DNA of 9,453 nucleotides from DATEJJ01 sp039649115 (GCA_039649115.1 JBBWZQ010000258.1:1-9453); one strand, 5' to 3'. Positions 1 to 7,670 are shown, counted from the first letter of the stretch. A program made the numbers and translations. The notes: a model not told the origin generated them from the letters alone.

Positions 1-606
1 CATGCGGGGGTAATCGACTATCTGACCGCCTGGGACGAGCAGCGCCGGCTGCACGAGGCGGTGGCCTCGGGTACCGAGCCCGACACCGTGCTGCTGCTGG
101 AGCACCCGAGCGTGTACACCGCCGGTAAGCGCACCGAGCCGTGGGACCGGCCGATGGACGGCACCCCGGTCGTCGACGTCGACCGGGGCGGCAAGATCAC
201 CTGGCACGGCCCGGGACAGCTCGTCGGGTACCCGATCGTCAAGCTGCCCGACCCGCTCGACGTCGTCGCGTACGTGCGCCGGGTCGAGCAGATGCTCATC
301 GACGTCTGCGCGGAGTTCGGCCTGCCGACGGTCCGGGTCGAGGGCCGCAGCGGCGTCTGGGTGCCCGCCGACGAGCGCGGCCCGGAACGCAAGGTCGCCG
401 CGATCGGCATCCGGGTGGCGCGCGGCGCGACCATGCACGGCTTCTCCCTCAACTGCGACTGCGACCTGGGCGCGTTCGACAACTTCGTGCCCTGCGGCAT
501 CCGCGACGCCGGCGTCACGTCGCTGTCGGCCGAGCTGGGCCGGCAGATCACCGTCGCCGAGGCGCTGCCGATCGTCGAGAAGCACCTGCCGACGATCCTG
601 GCCTGA
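1..606 (+). CDS. lipB: Lipoyl(octanoyl) transferase LipB, 5'-truncated by the window edge
   Basis: LipB moves the octanoyl group from octanoyl-acyl carrier protein to a lysine on lipoyl domains (E2 subunits, GcvH), the first step of endogenous lipoate synthesis in the cytoplasm. Frame 1 is open from the first base, and the residues before the first internal GTG (base 61) already match the family (IDYLTAW, then an EQRRLHE-type helix). The true start therefore lies upstream, probably about 15-20 residues away by comparison with mycobacterial LipB. Visible landmarks are LLLEHPSVYTAG, the RGGKITWHGPGQLVGYP substrate-pocket stretch, the catalytic Lys in RKVAAIG (codon 391-393), MHGFSLN, and the catalytic Cys in VPCGI (codon 493-495). 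Both catalytic residues are present, so the enzyme looks active. LipA, which uses its product, lies 348 bases downstream; the two are separated by a hairpin and a gene remnant, so they may not form a simple operon here. Confidence 0.96.
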   Translation, partial: HAGVIDYLTAWDEQRRLHEAVASGTEPDTVLLLEHPSVYTAGKRTEPWDRPMDGTPVVDVDRGGKITWHGPGQLVGYPIVKLPDPLDVVAYVRRVEQMLIDVCAEFGLPTVRVEGRSGVWVPADERGPERKVAAIGIRVARGATMHGFSLNCDCDLGAFDNFVPCGIRDAGVTSLSAELGRQITVAEALPIVEKHLPTILA

Positions 607-664
607 ACCACCACCACCGGCACCCGTTGCCGCCGTCACCGCGCCCGCTCTTTGCCATCACCGC

Positions 665-742
665 GCTTTGCTCTGCTCCCGCTTAGGCATCATCACCGGT
701 AGATCAGATACCGGTGATGCCGATCCGGGAGCAGAGCAAAGC
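665..742. repeat. Long imperfect inverted repeat (about 30 bp stem) between lipB and lipA
   Basis: The outer arms are a perfect 17-bp inverted repeat, GCTTTGCTCTGCTCCCG (665-681) against its complement at 726-742. After a 4x4 internal loop (682-685 and 722-725), a second stem pairs CATCACCGGTA (691-701) exactly with 709-719 around a 7-base loop; an alternative pairing adds GGCAT/ATGCC with a 3-base bulge. It lies downstream of the lipB stop (604-606) and just beyond the stop of the minus-strand synthetase remnant (771). It could thus be a two-way terminator for formerly convergent genes, although no T-tract follows. Its length and two-part shape would also fit a dispersed palindromic element. 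The structure is directly seen; the role is inferred. Confidence 0.8.
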
Positions 743-770
743 CGCGCGCACGGTGTCTCAAGGCGTCGCC

Positions 771-866
771 CTATGGCGTCAGGCGGTGCAGGTCCCGCGG
801 GAACAGGGTGACCTCGCGCACGTTCGCCGCCCCGACCAGCCGGGCCACGAACCGTTCCAGGCCGGA
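771..866 (-). pseudogene. C-terminal remnant of a class II (Asp/Asn-type) aminoacyl-tRNA synthetase-like gene
   Basis: Reading the minus strand, 31 residues before a TAG stop (773-771) run from SGLERF through REVTLFPRDLHRLTP. This matches the end of class II synthetases of the archaeal AspRS/AsnRS type: the motif 3 GLER arginine, then an IRE-x-x-x-FPR element and a short R-L-x-P tail. Upstream in this frame (above about 866) the expected glycine-rich lead-in to motif 3 is absent, and the reading runs into lipA antisense sequence, which is not synthetase-like. No start or catalytic core is present, so this is the 3' scrap of a deleted gene that once pointed towards lipB. Alternatively it is a chance resemblance, which I think unlikely given the ordered match over about 30 residues and the stop where the family normally ends. 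Confidence 0.6.
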
Positions 867-941
867 CCTCTCCCGGCAGCGCGACCCATTTCGTGACGCT
901 CGTCGCGGTCGTTGTCGCGGCGAGCCATCGGCGCTGGGGCG

Positions 942-947
942 TACGCT
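942..947 (+). promoter_or_regulatory. Leaderless-type -10 box for lipA
   Basis: TACGCT fits the actinobacterial TANNNT -10 pattern and ends 6 bases before the GTG at 954, placing transcription start at or next to the start codon. No Shine-Dalgarno sequence precedes that GTG, which agrees with leaderless translation. No clear -35 hexamer is seen at the usual spacing. This box also decides the start codon: a TTG at 912 in the same frame would lie upstream of the transcript. Confidence 0.6.
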
Positions 948-953
948 GACGAC

Positions 954-1898
954 GTGACGATCGTCCAGCCCGAGGGCCGCCGGATGCTGCGCATCGAGGC
1001 CCGCAACGCCGAGACTCCCATCGAGCGCAAGCCGCCGTGGATCAAGGTCAAAGCCAAGATGGGGCCGGAGTACACCCAGCTCAGGGGCCTGGTCAGCCGG
1101 GAAGGGCTGCACACGGTCTGCCAGGAGGCGGGCTGCCCCAACATCTACGAGTGCTGGGAGGACCGGGAGGCCACCTTCCTCATCGGCGGCGACCAGTGCA
1201 CGCGGCGGTGCGACTTCTGCCAGATCGACACCGGCAAGCCGGCCGAGTTCGACGCGGACGAGCCGCGCCGGGTCGCCGAGTCGGTGGTCGCCATGGGGCT
1301 GCGGTACGCCACGGTGACCGGAGTGGCGCGCGACGACCTGCCCGACGGCGGCGCGTGGCTCTACGCCGAGACCGTCCGCCAGATCCACCACCTGCTGCCC
1401 GGCTGCGGCGTCGAGCTGCTGATCCCGGACTTCAACGCCCAGCCCGCGCTGCTGGCCGAGGTGTTCGGCGCCCGGCCGGAGGTACTCGCGCACAACGTGG
1501 AGACGGTGCCGCGCATCTTCAAGCGGATCCGCCCGGCCTTCCGGTACGAGCGCTCGCTGGACGTGCTGACCCAGGCACGCGCCGCCGGCCTGGTGACGAA
1601 GTCCAACCTGATCCTGGGCATGGGCGAGGAGCGCCCGGAGATCTCGCAGGCACTGCGTGACCTGCACGAGGCGGGCTGCGAGCTGCTGACCGTCACCCAG
1701 TACCTGCGCCCCACCCCGCGCCACCACCCGGTCGAGCGCTGGGTCAAGCCGGACGAGTTCGTGGAGCTGCGCGAGGAGGCCGAGGCGCTCGGCTTCGCCG
1801 GCGTCATGAGCGGTCCACTGGTGCGCTCCTCCTACCGCGCCGGCCGGCTGTACCAGCAGGCCATGGCGGCCCGCACGGCGGTCCCCCAGTCCCACTAG
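954..1898 (+). CDS. lipA: Lipoyl synthase LipA (radical SAM)
   Basis: LipA inserts two sulfurs into octanoyl groups on lipoyl domains, completing the lipoate made through LipB. The protein is 314 residues, normal for actinobacterial LipA. The auxiliary cluster that donates sulfur is held by Cys56, Cys61 and Cys67 (CQEAGCPNIYEC), with the usual Ser ligand in the RSSYRAG motif near residues 292-293. The radical-SAM cluster is held by Cys82, Cys86 and Cys89 (CTRRCDFC). Other family marks are the ATVTGVARDDLPDGGA block, AHNVETVPR, the LGMGE loop and QYLRPTPRHHPV. The start is set at GTG 954 because the protein then begins with the family N-terminus (TIVQPEGRRMLRIEARN) and because a leaderless -10 box lies 6 bases upstream. 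The stop TAG is also the beginning of the -10 box of the next gene. All catalytic residues are intact. Confidence 0.97.
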   Translation: MTIVQPEGRRMLRIEARNAETPIERKPPWIKVKAKMGPEYTQLRGLVSREGLHTVCQEAGCPNIYECWEDREATFLIGGDQCTRRCDFCQIDTGKPAEFDADEPRRVAESVVAMGLRYATVTGVARDDLPDGGAWLYAETVRQIHHLLPGCGVELLIPDFNAQPALLAEVFGARPEVLAHNVETVPRIFKRIRPAFRYERSLDVLTQARAAGLVTKSNLILGMGEERPEISQALRDLHEAGCELLTVTQYLRPTPRHHPVERWVKPDEFVELREEAEALGFAGVMSGPLVRSSYRAGRLYQQAMAARTAVPQSH

Positions 1899-1901
1899 AC
1901 T
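1896..1901 (+). promoter_or_regulatory. Leaderless-type -10 box for the DUF4191 gene, overlapping the lipA stop
   Basis: TAGACT matches TANNNT, and its first three bases are the lipA stop codon (1896-1898). Seven bases (1902-1908) separate it from the ATG at 1909, the spacing expected for a transcript that starts at the start codon. No Shine-Dalgarno sequence is visible before that ATG. The -35 region is not recognisable. Confidence 0.6.
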
Positions 1902-1908
1902 TCACTCC

Positions 1909-2604
1909 ATGGCCAAGGCAGCACAGGAGAAGGCGTCGTTCGGCACGCGGCTCAAGCAGATCGGCATGGTCTTCTCGTTCACCGCGAAGCGCGACAAGTG
2001 GTTCGTCCCGCTCGTCGTGGTCGCCGCCGCGGTACCCCTGATCGCCGCGGTCATCCTGCTGCTGGTCGGCCAGGGCTGGCTCTGGCTCGCCGTCGGCGTC
2101 CCGCTGGCCCTGCTGCTGGTCATGGTCGTGCTCAACTTCCGGTCCAACAAGGCCATGATGGCCGAGGCCGAGGGGCAGCCCGGCGCGGCGGCGCAGATCG
2201 TCGAGACGATGCGCGGCGACTGGCGGGTGACCCCGGCCATCGCGTCCACCACGCAGTTCGACATGGTGCACCTGGTGATCGGCCGGCCCGGCGTGATCCT
2301 GCTCGCCGAGGGCAACCCGGCGCGGGTGCGCAGCCTGCTCGGCCAGGAGAAGAAGCGCCTGTCCAAAGTGATCGGCACGGCCGACCTGCGGGATTTCGTG
2401 GTCGGCTCGGGCGAGGGCGAGCTGCCGGTGGCCAAGGTGCGCTCGACGCTGATGCGGCTGCCGCGCACGATCACCGGCAAGGAGGTCAACGCGCTCGACG
2501 CCCGGCTCAAGGCGCTGTCGGCCCGGCCGCAGATGCCCAAGGGCGCCGTCCCGAAGAGCATGCGGCCCACCAAGGGGGCCTTCCGGGCGATGCGCGGCCG
2601 CTGA
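1909..2604 (+). CDS. DUF4191 family membrane protein
   Basis: The product has 231 residues and unknown biochemical function. A basic N-terminus (about residues 1-30) leads into two adjacent hydrophobic helices, about 33-54 (PLVVVAAAVPLIAAVILLL) and 57-77, ending in an NFRSNKA stop-transfer. A cytoplasm-facing domain of about 150 residues follows, with a mixed alpha/beta look (GDWRVTPAIA, DMVHLVIGRPGVILLAEG) and a Lys/Arg-rich tail (KSMRPTKGAF, ending in RGR). The family is known mainly from actinobacteria, and its usual place directly after lipA is also seen in M. tuberculosis (Rv2219). The ATG at 1909 lacks a Shine-Dalgarno sequence but sits 7 bases after a -10 box, so it is probably translated from a leaderless mRNA as well as any read-through from lipA. 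Family assignment is from neighbourhood plus sequence character; no catalytic motif is seen. Confidence 0.85.
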   Translation: MAKAAQEKASFGTRLKQIGMVFSFTAKRDKWFVPLVVVAAAVPLIAAVILLLVGQGWLWLAVGVPLALLLVMVVLNFRSNKAMMAEAEGQPGAAAQIVETMRGDWRVTPAIASTTQFDMVHLVIGRPGVILLAEGNPARVRSLLGQEKKRLSKVIGTADLRDFVVGSGEGELPVAKVRSTLMRLPRTITGKEVNALDARLKALSARPQMPKGAVPKSMRPTKGAFRAMRGR

Positions 2605-2671
2605 CCACAAACCCCCGCCACCGCTACCCCGTCCCAGTTCACCCAGGTACGTGATCGCGTTGTTCGATGGA

Positions 2672-2682
2672 TATGTTAGGTT
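2672..2682 (+). promoter_or_regulatory. Possible promoter -10 region for the FAD protein / GT-C gene pair
   Basis: The 144-base gap before the FAD gene contains a short A/T-rich island with two overlapping TANNNT candidates, TATGTT (2672-2677) and TAGGTT (2677-2682). Neither has a convincing -35 at normal spacing. A start near 2684-2690 would give a leader of about 60 bases that contains the GGAGA ribosome-binding site at 2738-2742. This is suggestive only. Confidence 0.35.
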
Positions 2683-2748
2683 GGCGCCCGCTCGCGCACG
2701 ACACGAGGATCTGCCCGCCAGCCACGACCACGAGCACGGAGACAGCGG

Positions 2749-4230
2749 ATGGCATCTCCCAACACCATCGTCATCGGCGCCGGGCCGGCCGGCCTGACCT
2801 GCGCCTACGAGCTGACCAAGCGCGAGTTGCCGGTCAACGTGTACGAGGCCGACGACGTGGTCGGCGGCATCTCGCGGACCGTCGAGCGGGACGGCTGGCG
2901 CTTCGACCTCGGTGGACACCGCTTCTTCACGAAGGTGTCGCAGGTTGAGCGGCTGTGGCACGAGATCCTGCCGGACGAGGACTTCCTCCTGCGGCCCCGG
3001 ATGAGCCGCATCCACTACCGCGGGAAGCTGTTCGACTACCCCCTCAAGGCGATGAACGCGCTGCGCGGACTGGGCGTGATCGAGGCCACCCGCTGCGTCA
3101 TGTCGTACCTGTGGGCGCAGGTGCGGCCGCCCGAGGACCAGTCACACTTCGAGGGCTGGACGACGGCCCGGTTCGGCCGGCGGCTGTACTCGATATTCTT
3201 CAAGACCTACACCGAGAAGGTGTGGGGCATGCCGGCCACGGCCATCCAGGCGGACTGGGCCGCCCAGCGCATCAAGAACCTCTCCCTGCGCAGCGCCGTC
3301 GTCAACGCGCTGTTCCCCCGGCGGGGCCGGCAGGACATCACGAGCCTCATCGAGGAGTTCCGGTACCCGAAACTGGGGCCGGGCATGATGTGGGAGCGCT
3401 GCGCGGAGCACGTGGCCAAGCGCGGCGGGTCCATCACCATGAACACGCGGCTGGTCCGGGTGCACCGCGAGGAGAGCGGGGCGACCGCGGTGACACTCAC
3501 CGGACCGGACGGTGAGCGCCGGGTACCCACCGACCACGTGGTCTCCTCGATGGCGCTGTCGGCGCTCGTCGAGGCGATGGACCCGGCCGCCCCGCCGGAG
3601 GTCCTCGCCGCCGCCCGGGACCTGCGCTACCGCGACTTCCTCACCGTCGCGCTGGTGGTGCCGCTGGCCGCCGGCTTCCCGGACAACTGGATCTACATCC
3701 ACACCCCCGGCGTCCAGGTCGGCCGGATCCAGAACTTCGGCTCCTGGTCGGATCTGCTCGTCAAGGACGGGCGCACCTGCCTGGGCATGGAGTACTTCGT
3801 CTTCGAGAATGACGAACTGTGGTCGGCCGAGGACGCCGACCTGGTGCGGATGGCCACCCGGGAGCTGGAGACGCTGGGCCTCGTCGAGCCGGGTGCCGTC
3901 GAGGTGGGGTACGTGGCGCGGATGCCCAAGGCGTACCCGGTCTACGACGAGTACTACCAGGGCAACGTCGAGGTCATCCGGAAGTGGCTGGCGGCCGAGG
4001 TGCCCAACGTGTACCCGGTCGGGCGCAACGGCATGCACCGGTACAACAATCAGGATCATTCGATGATGACCGGGCTGCTCACCGCGCAGAACATCGCGGA
4101 GGGCAGCGCCCACGACGTCTGGGCGGTCAATGTCGAGGAGGAGTACCACGAGCAGAAGCCCGCGGGCGGCGCCAGTGGTACCGGGCGCTCGGCGCCCATC
4201 GTGCCGCGCGGCGGGCGGCGTGACTCTTAG
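2749..4230 (+). CDS. FAD/NAD(P)-binding oxidoreductase, UDP-galactopyranose-mutase/amine-oxidase-like
   Basis: This 493-residue soluble flavoprotein opens with a Rossmann FAD site: IVIGAGPAGL (Gly10, Gly12, Gly15), Glu33 at the end of the second strand for the adenosine ribose, GG at 39-40, and DLGGHRFF (residues 53-60). The C-terminal FAD element is VGRNGMHRYNNQDHSM (Gly425 onward), a signature of the UDP-galactopyranose-mutase-like branch of the protoporphyrinogen oxidase/amine oxidase superfamily often found in surface-polysaccharide loci. The middle (YSIFFKTYTEKVWGMPA, then IKNLSLRSAV) is typical of that branch. True UDP-galactopyranose mutases are shorter (about 370-400 residues), so the exact reaction is unknown. 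ATG 2749 is preceded by GGAGA at 2738-2742 with 6-base spacing. The 3' end overlaps the next gene by 11 bases, which suggests translational coupling and joint action on a sugar or polyprenyl-linked sugar. This is firm as a family call and open as to substrate. Confidence 0.9.
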   Translation: MASPNTIVIGAGPAGLTCAYELTKRELPVNVYEADDVVGGISRTVERDGWRFDLGGHRFFTKVSQVERLWHEILPDEDFLLRPRMSRIHYRGKLFDYPLKAMNALRGLGVIEATRCVMSYLWAQVRPPEDQSHFEGWTTARFGRRLYSIFFKTYTEKVWGMPATAIQADWAAQRIKNLSLRSAVVNALFPRRGRQDITSLIEEFRYPKLGPGMMWERCAEHVAKRGGSITMNTRLVRVHREESGATAVTLTGPDGERRVPTDHVVSSMALSALVEAMDPAAPPEVLAAARDLRYRDFLTVALVVPLAAGFPDNWIYIHTPGVQVGRIQNFGSWSDLLVKDGRTCLGMEYFVFENDELWSAEDADLVRMATRELETLGLVEPGAVEVGYVARMPKAYPVYDEYYQGNVEVIRKWLAAEVPNVYPVGRNGMHRYNNQDHSMMTGLLTAQNIAEGSAHDVWAVNVEEEYHEQKPAGGASGTGRSAPIVPRGGRRDS

Positions 4231-5746
4231 GGGCACGGTCTCGCGGCTGGCCCGACTCGCTCGGCAGAACCGGGCCATGACGGCCGTGCTGGGCCTCGGC
4301 GCGCTCGTCCGGACGCTCGCCGTCATCGCGTACTGGCCGGCGTTCTGGTTCCCCGACAGCTACTCGTACCTGTTCTTCGCACAGCGGCTGGAGCCGGACA
4401 TGACCCGGCCGTTCGGGTACTCCGCGTTCCTCCTCCCCGCGGTCGCCCTGCACCACGTCTGGCCGGTCGTCATCGTGCAGCACCTGCTGGGGCTCGGCAT
4501 CGGCGTCGCGGTGTACGCGTTCGCCCGCGACCGTGGCGTGTCCCGCGGGTTGTCCGCCGTGCTGACCGCGCCGCTGCTGCTCGACGCGCGGATGGTGGTG
4601 CTGGAGCAGTATCTGCTCGCCGAGACGCTCTTCACCGCCCTGGCGCTGGCCGGGGTCATGCTGCTGACCTGGCGCAAGCGGCCCGGCGCGCTCGCCTGCG
4701 CCGCCGGCGGGCTGTTGCTCGCCCTCGCCGCGCTGACCCGTACCGTCGGCCTCCCGCTGCTGATCCTGCCGCTGCTGTACCTCGCGCTGCGCCGGGTCGG
4801 CTGGCGTCCACTTGCGACGGTCGCCGTGGCCATGGTGCTTCCGCTCGGCGGTTACCTGGTCTGGTTCCACCACACCCAGGGCGTGTACGGGTTCACCCGG
4901 TTCTCCGGCCGCTTCCTCTGGGCCCGTACCACCACGTTCGTGGACTGCGGCAAGCTGACGCTGACCGGGATCGAGGCGCAGATGTGCCCGCGCGAGCCGC
5001 TGGGCCACCGGCGCGCGCCCGAGGAGTACCTCTGGGGACGCTTCGACGCCAGCCGCAGCTACCTGGGCCGCCAGTACGACGCGCAGTTCAGCGACTTCGC
5101 CCGCAAGGCGATCCTGGCTCAGCCCGGCGACTACGCCTCCGTCGTGACCCGCGACGCGTGGCACCTGTTCAGTCCCGTGTGGACACCCACCAGCGCCGCG
5201 GCCTGCTGGGGCCATTACTGGGAGATGACCGCGCCCGGGTTCACCGGCTACTGCCAGGCGCGCATCTCGACCGCCGACCCGCTCGACCCGAACTGGGACC
5301 CGCACCCGGTCAGCAACGGGCCCGGCGCGCGGCATACCGCGCTGGTCTGGCTCCTCAGCAGGTACGGACGGACCGTGACAGTCCCCGGCTGGCTGCTCGG
5401 GCTGGTGTTCCTGGTGGCCTTCGCGCTCGCACTGCGGCGTCGCCCGTCGCGCGGATCCGCAAGCTCTGCGCGCCCTACCCGACCGGACGGCCGCGCGGTC
5501 CTCGAACCGCTGCTGTACACCGGACTGGGCGCCGCGTTGATCGTGGCGGCGGTCGCCGCGTCGGGCGTCGATCCCCGGTACCTGTCCCCCGCGCAGCCCT
5601 TCGCGCTGCTCGGGCTGCTGCTCGCGACAGCCCGGTTCCGCGCCGCCGGCTCGCCGCCGGCACCCGCGGATGGCGGCCAGCCAGCCGGCTCAACCGGTAT
5701 CCGGCCGGCCGGCCAGGACGATCGAGCCGCTGGCGCGGTCGTGTAG
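4220..5746 (+). CDS. Multi-pass GT-C-like membrane glycosyltransferase
   Basis: From GTG 4220 the protein has 508 residues. A short basic tail (RGTVSRLARLARQNR) precedes a first membrane helix (about 22-43), followed at once by FPDSYSYL with Asp46, the position where GT-C enzymes carry a catalytic acidic residue in the first outer loop. Further hydrophobic segments lie near residues 72-95, 104-122, 130-152, 158-176 and 180-200. A large, probably extracytoplasmic domain (about 205-370) holds several Cys (VDCGK, QMCPRE, AACWGH, GYCQA) that could form disulfides. More helices lie near 385-402, 430-450 and 460-478, then a Pro/Ala/Gly-rich tail. GT-C enzymes use polyprenyl-phosphate sugars as donors. 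The start overlaps the FAD gene by 11 bases. ATG 4277 is an alternative, and extending to 4130 gives an implausible Arg-rich leader antisense-like in composition. The 3' end overlaps the RDD gene on the other strand. Acceptor and sugar are unknown. Confidence 0.8.
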   Translation: MTLRGTVSRLARLARQNRAMTAVLGLGALVRTLAVIAYWPAFWFPDSYSYLFFAQRLEPDMTRPFGYSAFLLPAVALHHVWPVVIVQHLLGLGIGVAVYAFARDRGVSRGLSAVLTAPLLLDARMVVLEQYLLAETLFTALALAGVMLLTWRKRPGALACAAGGLLLALAALTRTVGLPLLILPLLYLALRRVGWRPLATVAVAMVLPLGGYLVWFHHTQGVYGFTRFSGRFLWARTTTFVDCGKLTLTGIEAQMCPREPLGHRRAPEEYLWGRFDASRSYLGRQYDAQFSDFARKAILAQPGDYASVVTRDAWHLFSPVWTPTSAAACWGHYWEMTAPGFTGYCQARISTADPLDPNWDPHPVSNGPGARHTALVWLLSRYGRTVTVPGWLLGLVFLVAFALALRRRPSRGSASSARPTRPDGRAVLEPLLYTGLGAALIVAAVAASGVDPRYLSPAQPFALLGLLLATARFRAAGSPPAPADGGQPAGSTGIRPAGQDDRAAGAVV

Positions 5747-6100
5747 GCCGCGGCGCTCGCCATTCATGATCAACGCGGGGACGAGCAGGCACAGCAGCAC
5801 GCCACGGAGGATCGCGCGCGGGATGCCGATGGGCCCGCCCGTCGTCGCGCTGACGCACCGGATGCGCGCCAGCCACATTCCGGGCGTGTAGCCGAACAGC
5901 CCGAGGAAGAACCCGTACTCCGCGATCAGCACCACGGACGGGCCCCAGGCCTCCCGGGCCGGGTGACTGAACAGGCCGGCGGCCAGCAGGCACAGGATCC
6001 AGTCGACGAGCAGCGCGCCGAAGCGCGATCCCAGACCCGCCGGTTGCGGCGGATCGGGCGTAGTAGTGTTCCCCGTTGAGTGTGCGGACTGCTGGGCCAC
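5690..6100 (-). CDS. RDD family membrane protein
   Basis: This 136-residue protein, starting at GTG 6100, has a polar N-terminus (QQSAHSTGN, then Pro-rich) followed by the RDD domain. Arg26 in GLGSRFGALLVDW and Asp33 inside the first helix are the domain's first signature residues, and GLHDRASGSIV (Asp121) is the third. Three hydrophobic segments lie near residues 27-46, 55-80 and 93-112. The molecular role of RDD proteins is poorly defined; some members are linked to transport. An RDD gene next to glnA is a conserved actinobacterial arrangement (Rv2219A in M. tuberculosis). The start is chosen from a -10 box (TACCCT on the minus strand) ending 7 bases before the GTG and from the family's short N-terminus; the open frame continues much further upstream only because it is antisense to glnA. 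The 3' 57 bases overlap the end of the GT-C gene. Confidence 0.85.
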   Translation of the reverse strand: MAQQSAHSTGNTTTPDPPQPAGLGSRFGALLVDWILCLLAAGLFSHPAREAWGPSVVLIAEYGFFLGLFGYTPGMWLARIRCVSATTGGPIGIPRAILRGVLLCLLVPALIMNGERRGLHDRASGSIVLAGRPDTG

Positions 6101-6107
6101 GGTACCG

Positions 6108-6113
6108 AGGGTA
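6108..6113 (-). promoter_or_regulatory. Leaderless-type -10 box for the RDD gene
   Basis: On the minus strand, TACCCT (TANNNT) is followed by 7 bases (CGGTACC) and the GTG start at 6100, so the transcript should begin at the start codon. The expected -35 position (about 6131-6137) overlaps the first half-site of the GlnR box, so GlnR binding could affect this gene too. Confidence 0.55.
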
Positions 6114-6128
6114 GCCCCTGGCCCGCTT

Positions 6129-6166
6129 GTAACATGACCGAAACAATCGAGACATGCTCGGGCAAC
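6129..6166 (+). promoter_or_regulatory. GlnR binding site upstream of glnA
   Basis: The sequence reads GTAAC-n6-GAAAC-n6-GACAT-n6-GCAAC, with GTAAC at 6129-6133, GAAAC at 6140-6144, GACAT at 6151-6155 and GCAAC at 6162-6166. The first pair matches exactly the actinobacterial GlnR a-site/b-site consensus (gTnAC-n6-GaAAC) known from Streptomyces coelicolor glnA. The second pair is a weaker copy in the same 11-base rhythm. GlnR is the OmpR-like activator of nitrogen assimilation genes. The site lies just upstream of a candidate glnA -10 box and within the divergent RDD promoter region. Confidence 0.85.
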
Positions 6167-6176
6167 GGCCTCGACA

Positions 6177-6182
6177 TAGCGT
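6177..6182 (+). promoter_or_regulatory. Candidate glnA -10 box
   Basis: TAGCGT fits TANNNT and lies 11 bases after the last GlnR half-site, so the second half of the box would cover the -35 region, as expected for a GlnR-activated promoter. Transcription would start near 6189, leaving a leader of about 55 bases that includes the ribosome-binding site. No -35 consensus is visible. Other weak candidates exist in the leader, so this placement is tentative. Confidence 0.4.
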
Positions 6183-6234
6183 CGCGGCCAGCCACCCAGC
6201 GACCATTCGAACGCTGACCCACCTCTGGACAGCC

Positions 6235-6240
6235 AGGAGG
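6235..6240 (+). promoter_or_regulatory. Strong ribosome-binding site of glnA
   Basis: AGGAGG is a perfect Shine-Dalgarno core. It is only 2 bases from the GTG at 6243 but 5 bases from the in-frame TTG at 6246. The spacing therefore favours TTG 6246, which also gives the family N-terminus M-F-A-N. Confidence 0.8.
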
Positions 6241-6245
6241 ACGTG

Positions 6246-7670
<1,425 letters not shown>

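Noticed and set aside
912..953. Upstream TTG start for lipA
   Set aside because: The added 14 residues are not family-like and would lie upstream of the transcript if the TACGCT box is the -10.
867..1895. Minus-strand open frame opposite lipA (part of a 374-codon frame)
   Set aside because: Only its last 31 codons (771-866) look like a real protein family; the rest is antisense to lipA with shadow composition.
4130..4219. N-terminal extension of the glycosyltransferase to ATG 4130
   Set aside because: The extra 30 residues are Ser/Arg/Pro-rich shadow sequence inside the FAD gene. GTG 4220 gives a normal short cytoplasmic tail before the first helix.
2749..4230. Calling the FAD protein a true UDP-galactopyranose mutase (glf)
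   Set aside because: The FAD motifs fit the wider family, but the protein is about 100 residues longer than typical Glf and no specific substrate motif could be verified by eye.
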